The notes beneath the pieces were generated by a model. It was given only the letters and a program-made list of their open reading frames with translations. It had not been told where the DNA came from and made no database searches. From NCBI GenBank assembly GCA_022828595.1, contig JAKGHH010000001.1, positions 138,527,017-138,591,016 of the forward strand: DNA of 64,000 nt, read 5' to 3'. Origin of the DNA: Nelumbo lutea. Taxonomy: Eukaryota > Streptophyta > Magnoliopsida > Proteales > Nelumbonaceae. Positions 54,152 to 64,000 of the stretch are shown here, in pieces (the first letter of the stretch is position 1; each line of letters begins with the position of its first letter). The position numbers and the translations under genes were made by a program.

Positions 54152-57100
54152 ATGGGTGGGAGCGCGTTCCTTATCGCGAACTCCTCCTTCGGATCGTATC
54201 TCGTCGGGGATGGTCGTCTTCGCAGTCTCCCGCGGCGAAGATTGAGCACCTTTCGAGTTCGGTCTTCATCTTCTGCTCCACACGTCTCTTTAACTGCTGG
54301 TGATTTTCAGTATCTCTTCCTTTCATGTCTTCTTACTTCTTTTGGACATGATCGACTTTATATGTTCATTGATTCCAGAATTGAAATTAGCCATGAAATG
54401 GAATGTCTAACCTATTAAATGAAAAAGAAAATAGAGAACTTATCTGTATATGGAATCGGGAATTCAAACTACCCACAAAGCAGTCACCAATCCATTAAAG
54501 AAAAAAGTGAGTAATTTGAAAGACTAGAATATTAGAGTGTGTTTGAATAAATGGTGTGCTTGAATGGTTATTTGAGATTGACCCAGTTGAGAGTTCTCAA
54601 CTAGAAATGTTAAATGGGCTCTGTACCTCAATAATCGTTGAGAACAAAGCGGTCTTGCTATCTAAAGCTACACATAACACATCTTTTGCAGTATAGCTAA
54701 ATTGTATTCTAGTTTTGATTTCTCAGAGAATGACTTGAGAACCAAATTGGCCTTTCTTTTGGTGTATTTTATTGGAAAATTTTAGATATTGTAGCTGAAA
54801 GTTAAGTATTCAATTATTATTTATAAAAAAAAAAGTTAATTTTGCAATTAGCAGCTTGGATATGTAATAGAAAAGGCATAATTGGTCTTACAGATTTTCA
54901 GCTGTTGAAGTTAATGAAATTAATGGTTATTTTTATTTGCTCGTTTAATTCCAAAAGAGTGGCTATTATAAAGTATTTATTTATGTGCTCAATTGAGCTT
55001 AAATGTAGCACATCAATGTCCCAGTCAATTCTTAAGTAACATTGCTTCAATTTCATCGTACCATATAACAAAATTCTTCAGTTTAACTTTTTCAATCTAA
55101 CTTAGAGATCCGGGCATTTCTATATAGATGCAACAGGAACTGTTGTCCCATGTGGATTGCAATAACAACAATGGGAATTGGGAAGCGTGGACTGAAGGAA
55201 CAGATCAGAAACTGTAGGAAGAACTTAAATTTGGATATTCATTATTGAAGGGCATCTCTATACATTTTCTTGTGCCTTCTGTTTCGTCTGTAAACTTCAT
55301 CTTCTTTCCTAATGTTTCATTATCTAGAACTGTAGACAATTATTTTCCATCTTTGTCTTAATAAAGAAAAAAAAAACTAGTCAGGTGTTACTGAACCTTG
55401 GATCTGAAATTGTTTTAATTATGTACATGTAACAGAAATACTTGATAAAGATGGTTCTGTGACTGGTGGTGCATATGATTTCAAACAAGCAACAAGTTCA
55501 CTTATCCATGAATTGATGTCTTCACCAAAGAAGGTGACCCTTGTAAGGCATGGTCTTAGCACTTGGAATGAAGAAAGCAGGGTTCAGGTTTGTAGCTTTT
55601 TAATATTTTCTAGATATTGAACCAAAGAAAATATAGTGGCAGATAACATAATCTGAGGCCTGAGATTATTATTGTTCTGGAGTTTGCAGCCCTCTGCAAT
55701 TTTTTTTTCTTTTTATTAACGGCAGATCATAGAATAATTATTTATGTAATATAATAGTAGAATTAACCCATTGCATCAAAGAAATAGGAGGGGGCAATGT
55801 AACTGTAGAAAACCTTCCTAGACCTTTGGTTTTTATTAATTGTTTGGATTTCTGGGGACGTCCTATCAAAAAAAAAAAAGAGAGGAGGGGGTGATACAAA
55901 ACAGCACCCAGCACTGGCAACCATATAGAATAAAAATTTTACAACAAAAAAACTGACTAGCATAATTAGCCCAAATTCAAAACCTCCTGAAAGAGAAATT
56001 CTCTATCTGCTCCTTGAGCAAGGTCATGGCATTAGCAGATATTTAAATTCAGTTGAAAAAGCTATTCTTTTTGTGAGCCAAATTACTAATTAGAAAAAAT
56101 CCTGCAACCCATTTACCTTGCCTCTCTAATGATATGTCTATACATCCAAGGTTCATCCTAGCTGAAGGCATCCAGCCAAACCTGCTATTTTTGCATTCTC
56201 TTCACCTATAGGTATTGAATACCTTTAAAATGATATCCCCATTTGATCTTTCTATAGTCCCCACCAACACCAGAAATGCCCAAATTGTCTATAATGCAGC
56301 TATCTGAGTTATATCCTTTTCTGTTGTTCAATAGATAAAATTAGAGCTTTCCTTTTGTTCCCTTCCTCAGATTTTACTTTCCTCAGAGTTCCTCTTGTTC
56401 CCTTCACCTATAGGTCCTCTGCACTTTCTATCATTTTCTGTCAAAGCCAGCTAGTTTTTCTCAACTTAAAATGTTTAATAGATGAATTAGAAACATATTT
56501 TAATTTTCTTTTGTTTCCTTCACAGATGGCGAAAGCCTTTTGAGGTGAACACTATCTTGATAGGAAGCCAAATCTAGAAATTAGATGACTAGGAATACAA
56601 TTTTTTTTTTATTTTATTTAGAAAAGATTGGTCATTGTCAATCTCAAACATGGTACCTCAAGGACTTCACAAATGCCATGTTCTCATTGTATTTAGGTTC
56701 TTTTAAAAATATATTTTTTGTTCCTTGTATGGAAGAACAGGGGATTCAATTTATATGTGGATGTCATTTTGCATGTAATATGCCCCTATAGAAATGAAAG
56801 ATGTGTTAAGCTGGTGCTTTTGATGATATCCAATTTTTTCTACCTTGTTTCTTTAATGCAACCATATATTGCAACAAAAGTGTGTTCCTTTCTGGGACAA
56901 TAAGTTTTAGTATACAGGATAAAGTAGATGGAAAACTGTTAACTTACACTAACACAGGATTTGGACATAAGCTTCCTGTCATTTAGGTTTAAGATTGCAT
57001 TTGAATCCCTGGTTTCAAATTATGAACATTAAAATTTTAACAGCAGTGACATTTATACAAGCCATCCTTAAGTTGTTAGATTAACACATAAAAGTGTGAA

Positions 57101-59954
57101 AAAAAGGAGATAAAAGTAATTAATTATTGCAATACTACAACTTCTTTCCAACAAATGGGAATGCAATAAAGACCATTTATGTAAGAAATGAACTAACTTA
57201 CCAATTAACATTTCTTATATCAAAGCATCACAGATGGCAATTGAAAAGCTGCTTAGTTTAAAATCAGGGAACTACTTTCTATTTATTTTAGAAACTTTTC
57301 CTCTGTTCTTCCAAAAGATGAAGTTTTAAGGATATATATTCAGGACCTCTTATCCTCAAGTTTGTTTTCATACTTGGCCTGTTGAATGGCTACATCTTTA
57401 TTACAACTTTCATAACGGTTAGTTTAGTTCTTACTTTTCCCTTCAGGGAAGCTCGGACTTGTCCATATTAACAGAAGTTGGAGCCAGACAAGCAGAGAAA
57501 TGCAGGAGAGGCTTAGCCGATATATGCTTTGACCAGTGTTTCTCTAGTCCTATTTCTCGTGCAAAGGTTTGCATAATTCAATTAAATAAATATTAAAGCA
57601 AACATCATGTAAGGTTTTGCTTTGGTGGTTGATTTTAGTTTGGTATTTAATGCAGACCACTGCTGAACTTCTGTGGCAAGGGAGGGAAGAGCCACTGGTT
57701 TTCCTTGACTCACTTAAAGAGGCTCACCTTTTCTATCTAGAGGGGATGAGAAATGGTCTGTGTTCCTGTTGCATTAAACTTGATCATCATCCTTTTTCTT
57801 TTTAATTATATATGCACTACCCCTCTTAATCACATTCAGAATTTGGAGGCAGTGGATGCTAGGAAGAGATATCCAAAGGAATATACAACATGGAGGGAAG
57901 ATCCTGCTAATTTTTGTGTGAATGGTGTCTACCCTATCCAAGAACTATGGGGAAGGGCACAACATGCATGGAGGGAAATATTGTTTACACCTGTAAGTTC
58001 TTTCCATGATTTGTTTTCTTCCACATATAAAAAAGATGTGTTTTTCTCCCCTTTTTTTATCTAAAGCATTACAATTTTTGCTGATCTTGTTTACTCGCTC
58101 TTTTTTCAGGGAGAAAGTTTTTTGGTTGTCACACACAAGTCAATGTTGAGAGCACTAATATGCACAGCCCTCGGACTTGAGCCAGAGAGGTGATTTTATG
58201 CATGGTTTAAAGTTTAAATAGTGGCTGGTATATCCATTGCAGTATGTCTGTGAATAATGACTGTTATTCCATTATAACGACCATTATCCCACCAATTTAG
58301 GAGCATTATGAGTTTTCAATTTATTTTAATAACTATATTAGCCAAACCATAATATGGTATTTTTTATTTTTGCTGTCAAGTTTTATTGATTAAGAAGTAA
58401 AATTATGTACAGTATATTGTTCAATCAGATTGTCCTGACTGGGCTAACCGGCCCCTGTTCTTTACATTATTAAGTTACGCTTCCCCAAAAAAGTCTTGTT
58501 CTACTAGCCCCTTGTTTTGCCATTGAGTTGGCAAAGTTGTTTGCAGATCTCTGAATCCAAGTAAAGGTGATCTCCATTCCCAAGGATTAAATGCTGAAAT
58601 TTCCTTCATCCCATTCCTATAAGCCCATGCTGGTTGCTTATTTCCTCTTAACCAGTCCTTGAATCACCTTCTACAATAGATTCCTATAATCCAGTTGCTT
58701 TCCCACAGTTAAACCTTGTAGAACTGCAAGCAATTCTGCTCTAGTAGAGTTGCCCACTCCTATTGGCCCTGAAAACACTCTTAAGTATTACTCCATAATG
58801 TTTTAAAACGTGGAGGCGTGACATGAGGCGTGACACTACTTAGAGGTGTGAGGCGTAGTTCAGAACGCAAGAGGTGTAAGCCTCCCTCTCAAACACAAGG
58901 AGGTTTACGCCTCCTTAAGAGGAGGGGGTTAGGAGGAGGATGAAGAGAAAGGGGGGATCTCATTTTTTCTTTATTTTTAATAAAATCTTTTATATTAAGA
59001 AGAATAAAGATGCATAACTTTAGTTGAAAGGGGGGGTCTTGTTGAAGCGGAGGTGAGTGAGCTCACCAAAGCGGAGCGCCTTGCCTGGAGGTGCGCCTCT
59101 GGCATATGCCTCAGGGCGTTTTGGGAGTGCCTCGCCTGTGACGGTTCAGCACAGGCTTAGCCTTGCCTACGCTTGGCAGGCTTACGTTAGGGACATTCCC
59201 GTCATTTTCGCCTGTAAGATTTTTGGGAGAACTGATGTCATCTTTAGGCAGACCACCAAAAGCTTAACGTACTCTTTGAGGAGGGATGATCGACCTCCTT
59301 GGGTGCCTAACCTTGGCACTCCTAGACCTTCATGCCCTTGCGGGGCGGCCCTGGTTAACGATTAGCATGACTACCAAGGTTCCTCATGGGCGCACATATG
59401 CTTATGGGGACAGTGTTGGACGCCTCCAGGCGTACGCCTCCCACGCCTTTTAAAACACTGCTCCATATCTATCCCTGAAGACTCTCCCTATACGAAGGTG
59501 CCTGGGTTTCCTAAACTGCATATTCAAGGTGGAACCAATCAATGGATGGTTTTAGGTCCCCCTGTGTTGATAAATTGCTTGGTAAGGTGTACCAGAAAAA
59601 TGTTCAGTCAAAGAGATGAAAATGTCAATTTTTATTTGTAAATATTGCATTTCAAGATTAGCTGGACAAAATCATTTTTACTTGGAATTTTGGGCCCAAG
59701 AGATCCTGTAGCATTTCATGTACCCTTAAATCCTTTGGAAATAAATTTCCTGTAAGCTTTCATTTTAGAATAAGTGCCATATTTACTCTAAACTTTAGCT
59801 GTCTAATTTTAGTTACTGATGTCCCAGGTTCCGTGCAATTGATGTGAACAATGGTGGAATTTCTGTGTTTGTCTTTAACAAAAATGGAGAAGCAATGCTT
59901 CAGTCCTTGAATATGACGGCTCATATGTACAGTGATCATGTTTATAATTACTAG
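54152..59954 (+). CDS. Plastid-targeted phosphoglycerate-mutase-like (histidine phosphatase) family protein
   Basis: Predicted phosphatase of the histidine-phosphatase superfamily; substrate unknown. Exons 54152-54299, 55436-55587, 57447-57566, 57656-57755, 57853-57992, 58110-58189 and 59828-59954 join into 288 residues with no break. Residues 1-50 are rich in Ser/Arg and look like a chloroplast transit peptide. LVRHGLSTWNE (residues 85-95) holds the phospho-acceptor His88. Glu162 (LDSLKEAHL) and His229 (VVTHKSM) fit the other catalytic positions. The end NMTAHMYSDHVYNY matches the plant group typified, as far as I recall, by Arabidopsis At1g58280. At the exon 5 border the AG at 57851-57852 was chosen over one at 57838-57839 because only it restores the frame (MRN-VDARK). 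Introns 2 (1.9 kb) and 6 (1.6 kb) are swollen; intron 6 carries a LINE scrap and a hAT-like element. Confidence 0.93.
58370..58790 (-). mobile_element. LINE RNase H fragment in intron 6 of the phosphatase gene
   Basis: Minus-strand reading gives VGNSTRAELLAVLQGL near 58725-58775, a hallmark of LINE-encoded RNase H, followed by degenerate sequence and an AT-rich end near 58370. No RT is attached, so it is a 5'-truncated scrap. Its right end abuts the hAT-like element. Confidence 0.7.
58798..59460 (+). mobile_element. Non-autonomous hAT-like element with terminal repeats and target duplication
   Basis: The left end ATGTTTTAAAACGTGGAGGC mirrors the right end, which read inward on the other strand begins CAGTGTTTTAAAAGGCGTGG. 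CTCCATA occurs directly before (58791-58797) and after (59461-59467), with one more position alike in kind, fitting the 8 bp duplication of hAT elements. The interior is GC-rich with many GAGGCGT/ACGCCTC words. An open frame at 59057-59365 resembles no transposase. A truncated relative lies at 23944-24200. It sits in intron 6 and leaves the exons untouched. Confidence 0.75.
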
Positions 59955-61683
59955 AGTTTTCTTAAATGTTGCTGAATTTGGCATGCAAAAGAACAGTGTA
60001 TATAAACTGTCTCAAAATCAGATGGTCCAAAACTCAAAGGTATTTAGTAGTTGGTGCTAGGAAAGCAGGTGAGTAGAAAGTAAAGCTATAATGAGTGGAA
60101 AGGGAACGCCTTTAACTGATTAGTTTTCATCAGACATGTTTGTCCTGGGGTAATAGGATCAAACAATTCATGAAGTTAACTTCAGCTGCATGATCCTGTT
60201 GGGTGCTTCCATGGCTGTGAGCAAGAGTGGGTCCTCAAAGAGTGAGTCATCTTCAGTCCTGTAATCTTGGTGAGCCATGGTATTGGTTGTTTGGCTTATT
60301 GTTATGTTATATCCATTTCTGTATAACAAATTCTAATAATTTTGCATTACACCCATAATCTTTTCTTTAAGGTTTGGACCCATTCAAATTTTAAAAAATG
60401 CTCAACCCAACCCGCTCCAAGTTGCACCTGTCTGCAGATTCTCATACATCTCATTTGCTTTACGAGAGATTTGGTGATTCCTAGTTGCCCAGCACGACGC
60501 AATATGCAAATACAGTTGTTTAGTCTGTAATCTTGGTCAAATAGCTTACAATTGCCAAACTTTCTATTTCCCGCATGTATCTTTGAGCAAGGCGGCAAGC
60601 AAACTACGATTCACACTGCAACTGAAGTCGCAGGATAAACACCATTCAATTGAGCCTGCAGCCAATGTTGTGAGAGCCCAGATTGGGCAGTTCACCCGTT
60701 GTTTAGAAATAGACACCCTCGTTCTTTCTTTGATTTGGAATTTCATTTTGTAAGAAAATGTTAATTGTTTTGGGCATTGGGTCGTAGGGAGCAGAATTGT
60801 ATATCCTCTTTTCAGTTTCTCATTGTACAAGGGTTCTTTGTTGGCTTTTTGATTTAATGAAATACTTTACATTACACTATTACAGTTCAAAAAAAAAACA
60901 TTTTACCATCCATGAACGACCTATCCATAACGCATGCATTGAATTCCATTTCTTTTTCTTTTTAAATTCTTTGGCTCTGTTTTGTAGTGCAAATTTCAAC
61001 TGGATATAGTTTTTGCATCCATCACTTCTGTAACTAGAGTTTACACTCAGCCTATTTGAACTCCCATCATCCATACCATGCAAATGAAATTTATGCTGCA
61101 AACATACTGAGCCTTTGGCTTCAAATCCTTCAAATAATTCCTTTTACCTCAAGATTCATGTGGATGGCCGCCTATCCATCGATCAGGTGCTGGCACATTT
61201 CATCCAGAGAGACAAGGTTTAAAATCCAGTGTAAATGGTAAGTACACCATAGTATGACCAGTTTATGGGGAACAGGGAACTGTTAGAGCCTGTCAAAACA
61301 AATTCATGGAAGGAGGGTGTTGGAGGAACTTAGGCATGGGAGATATGGTGAAGGATTAACTGAGAATGTTCACATTGACTGACTGACTGTTTAAGCTTGT
61401 TTTCTAGAAGCCTAGAACATCAAACATCAAAGTTTCTGTTTTCTTTTTTCCATTTATTATCGTTTTAGCTTTCAATTCTACAATAACAAAACCCAGCAAA
61501 AAATTGGACAAGTAACAAACAACAAAAACAAAAACTCACATTCATGTATCAGTTCTGAATCTGGTACAGTAAGGAACCTTGACTCTTGTCATCGTGGGGA
61601 TAAAGAAAACACACAAGGCTAGACCTTCTTTTGAGGTCCTTGTTGGCTCCTTTCCTTGTGGTCAATGATTTAATTGCCATGAA
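59955..61683. other. Convergent intergenic region between phosphatase and KDSB genes
   Basis: The two genes end tail to tail, so 3' untranslated regions of both are expected here. Short A or T runs occur (60890-60899, 60948-60962). No coding similarity was recognised in either strand. Confidence 0.5.
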
Positions 61684-63746
61684 CTAAGATAAGTTCCTCT
61701 CGCGCATCAGAGCTTCTATCTTCTCAACATCTTCTGGAGCATCCACACCATGAGCATCGTGGTCCACCTTGATCACCTGCAAGGATTTTTTTTTTTTTTT
61801 TTTTTTGAAGAAAAGGTAATGTAACAGTCATAAATCTTCTAGTAACAGCCATAAAATCATGACTGAGTAAAAAGGACGTGGGAGTATCAGTATAGAATAC
61901 CATCCTCTTATGCAATTATGGTTGCTAGGAACTAAAAAAAAGGCTTATATCTATTGTCAAGGACTTTGAGAGGGGAGAGGAAAATAAATGTACCAAAACT
62001 TTCGCATGGTCATCTGGACATGAAGCCAAGACAAGTATTTTTTTATAAGTAAATAAGAAATTTATTAAAGAAACAAAAAGAGATTACATACAACTATACA
62101 AGGTTGGCAAGTTCATTCATCAAATAATAATAATTATAATAATAGTAAGGGTGGCAAGTTGTCACCCGATTACACAGACCAACTTAAGACTGATGAACAA
62201 ACTCCACATTACGTATTTGAAAACCCAGGATCTCCCCTAATCTATTTCCAAGTTCCACCTTTTCTAGCTGTCTAAAATCTGGTAGGATCAGCACCCAATC
62301 TGTCACAGCGCTGCCCACAGCCACAAAGCTTACAGGATGGACAAGATGGTTGTGGCCAAGACAAGTATCGATTTTATATATAGTAAAAATGCTCATATAG
62401 ACCTTTTGAAAGATCTTGGTTTTCAATGACATCACTAGTTTACTAGAAAACGACAGCAGCAGTAAATGCATGTGAGCTGTGGGATACAAAAAGATTAGAT
62501 GCCAACTTTAATATTATATCTCATAGTAAACTGTATTGCCTCTTTAATCTTATATAAAAAATCATTCCTCTACATGAGGAGCCTGGGATAACCTGTGAAT
62601 GACACAAATTGTTCAGAAACATTAGGTGACAATATAAAAAAAAAAATTCAGAAACATTCGGAAATGGCTTCGCTTTTAAGAGTGAAAGTCCATCTTTTAA
62701 GATAATTACTTGCAAAATTTTGTAATTCTCATAAAATATTTGCAATATGTGGTTATGTGTCTTTGTGTGTGTTTCTGTGGATTAATAGGTATAGGTCTGC
62801 CTTTTAATCAGGACCATCAGGTTCAGTAATAAAACTATAGATCATATTTTAATGGGAGGTTTGACCTTCTTAGAAGGTCATCAGTTTAATTAAATGAAAC
62901 CTGCTTACCAAAAAGAATTTAATGGAACCTATGGTATTTCCTAGGGTCCAATATACTCGAGAATGTCTTCATGGTCAAAGTTGATACTGGGGTTTCCTTG
63001 TCTAAGATTACAGATAAGCACCTCGTCAAGTATGAGCAAAAAAATCTGTTCTGGATGTAAATTTTTAATGCATAATTATGCAACTTAAAACTAGGTATTA
63101 TAATGAAAGCTTTTCCACATTAAATTAATTAAAAAAAGATGTGAATAAAAAAAGCCAAACAAGAATTTCTGAAAATCCAAAAATACCTTCATCTTGTATC
63201 CATTTTCAAGAACTTTGAGCTGCTCTAAATCTTCTTCTAGTTGTAATGGCGTAGGTGGAAGTTCTGGATATATCTTTAAAAATTTAGTATCATAGCTCTG
63301 GTACACATGATAAGCAGCATTAGCAGCAGGCAAGCGGTGACTCCAGAATGTAATCAATGTAATGTACATAACTATGCAGAAACAGATTACTTTAAAAACA
63401 GGTTAAAACAAAAAGGCATTTGAAAAGAACATTTACTATGATACCTGGATACCAAGATGAAGTAAATAAGGAAATTTTGGATTTAATTTGCCAGACCTGT
63501 CAAATGTTCAGAGACATGGATAAATACATAGATGATACTGAGCTGTAAAGGACACTATGCATCATTGTAATTTGCAACCAATACCAAGCATACAAGGTAG
63601 ACTCACTTGTTATAAGGAATCAATCCCCTTGAAAAATATATTGCATAACCACGATTATCCACCACACATTTCACTCGATTTGGATCAGATGCATCTTCAG
63701 GTTTCAAAGATGTAACAGCAGTACTAAAGACTGCATCAGGTGCTCC
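61684..63746 (-). CDS. KDSB: CMP-KDO synthetase (3-deoxy-manno-octulosonate cytidylyltransferase), C-terminal part
   Basis: The enzyme activates KDO with CTP to give CMP-KDO, needed for rhamnogalacturonan II in pectin. Exons on the minus strand: 63607-63746, 63445-63496, 63187-63297 and 61684-61776. They join in frame over 131 residues and end in TAG; about half the protein lies beyond the right edge. Recognisable segments are APDAVFSTAVTSLK, RGYAIYFSRGLIPYNK, FPYLLHLGIQSYD, LPPTPLQLEEDLEQLKVLENG and VIKVDHDAHGVDAPEDVEKIE. The last matches the HGVDTPEDxE segment of plant and bacterial KdsB, with Ala where Thr is usual. No further exon was seen between 63747 and 64000. The last intron (1.4 kb) holds a retroposed insert. 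It converges with the phosphatase gene on its left. Confidence 0.94.
62039..62354 (-). mobile_element. Retroposed insert with 14 bp target duplication in a KDSB intron
   Basis: GCCAAGACAAGTAT occurs directly before (62025-62038) and after (62355-62368) a 316 bp insert, an exact target-site duplication. On the minus strand the insert ends with an AATAAA signal (AATAAATTTC near 62070) and a short A run, so it was copied from RNA by a LINE machinery. Its body reads SAVTDWVLILPDFRQLEKVE and EILGFQIRNVEF before a stop. I do not recognise this, so the source may be a LINE tail or a cellular mRNA 3' end. Confidence 0.8.
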
Positions 63747-64000
63747 CTGTAAAAATCATTATATACCTCGATCAGTTTAAATTAAAATTAGAAAACAACA
63801 AAGTACACTCCTGACCTGAAGAGAAGATTCCTTTACCTAAACAAGAATTGGAAATATAATTTGCTTGATGTATGCACACTAGGTAACGAGTCATATAACT
63901 TTGGGCTTCTGAAAGGAAAGGGGAAAAAACAAATTTCATGCCCAGATGAGCTGGAACATCTTAGAGGAGTGGATCACCAAAGAAGCAGAAGTAGTTGATA

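Noticed and set aside
59057..59365. 102-residue frame inside the hAT-like element
   Set aside because: Shows no transposase motif; length is explained by GC-rich repeat words.

Overview
This is flowering-plant nuclear DNA, most likely from a dicot. Genes are split by GT-AG introns into short exons, spacers are AT-rich, and the repeats are old non-LTR (LINE) retrotransposons, a CACTA-type DNA transposon, and several MITE or foldback families. Family resemblance of the MADS-box remnant hints at an early-diverging eudicot, but the species cannot be fixed from the sequence. No CRISPR array, operon, rRNA or tRNA gene was seen. Gene boundaries were read by eye from exon similarity to known plant families and from splice sites. 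No alignment or database search was run.

Four genes look intact over the part visible. NRPB2, the second-largest subunit of RNA polymerase II, runs leftward from 5719 off the left edge (22 exons, 909 codons, no break). A small CASP-like membrane protein gene lies at 49007-49703 (+). A histidine-phosphatase (phosphoglycerate-mutase family) protein of 288 residues lies at 54152-59954 (+). The 3' half of CMP-KDO synthetase (KDSB) is at 61684-63746 (-) and continues beyond the right edge. They are unrelated housekeeping or cell-wall genes with no functional cluster.

Between NRPB2 and the CASP-like gene lie about 43 kb of transposon-derived DNA. In order: an AT-rich spacer with a local tandem duplication (6-9.8 kb); degenerate LINE-A (9.8-13.9 kb); a CACTA-type element whose interior carries a broken SEPALLATA-like MADS-box gene with its introns (14.2-19.1 kb); a roughly 1 kb dispersed repeat with a tRNA-like Pol III promoter; LINE-B carrying two nested MITEs (21.3-23.6 kb); foldback and AT-rich repeats; nearly full-length LINE-C (26.8-32.3 kb); a second copy of the dispersed repeat; LINE-D split by an LTR-like insertion (35.1-44.1 kb); and a truncated PIN auxin-efflux-carrier pseudogene that keeps its upstream region. 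Between the CASP-like gene and the phosphatase gene is a short-chain dehydrogenase pseudogene that is not visible as an open reading frame.

The most noteworthy content is the set of dead gene copies (SEPALLATA-like, PIN-like, SDR-like) and the clear insertion footprints: perfect target-site duplications, a perfect 80 bp palindrome, and elements nested inside elements. I found no convincing new multi-gene system and do not claim one.
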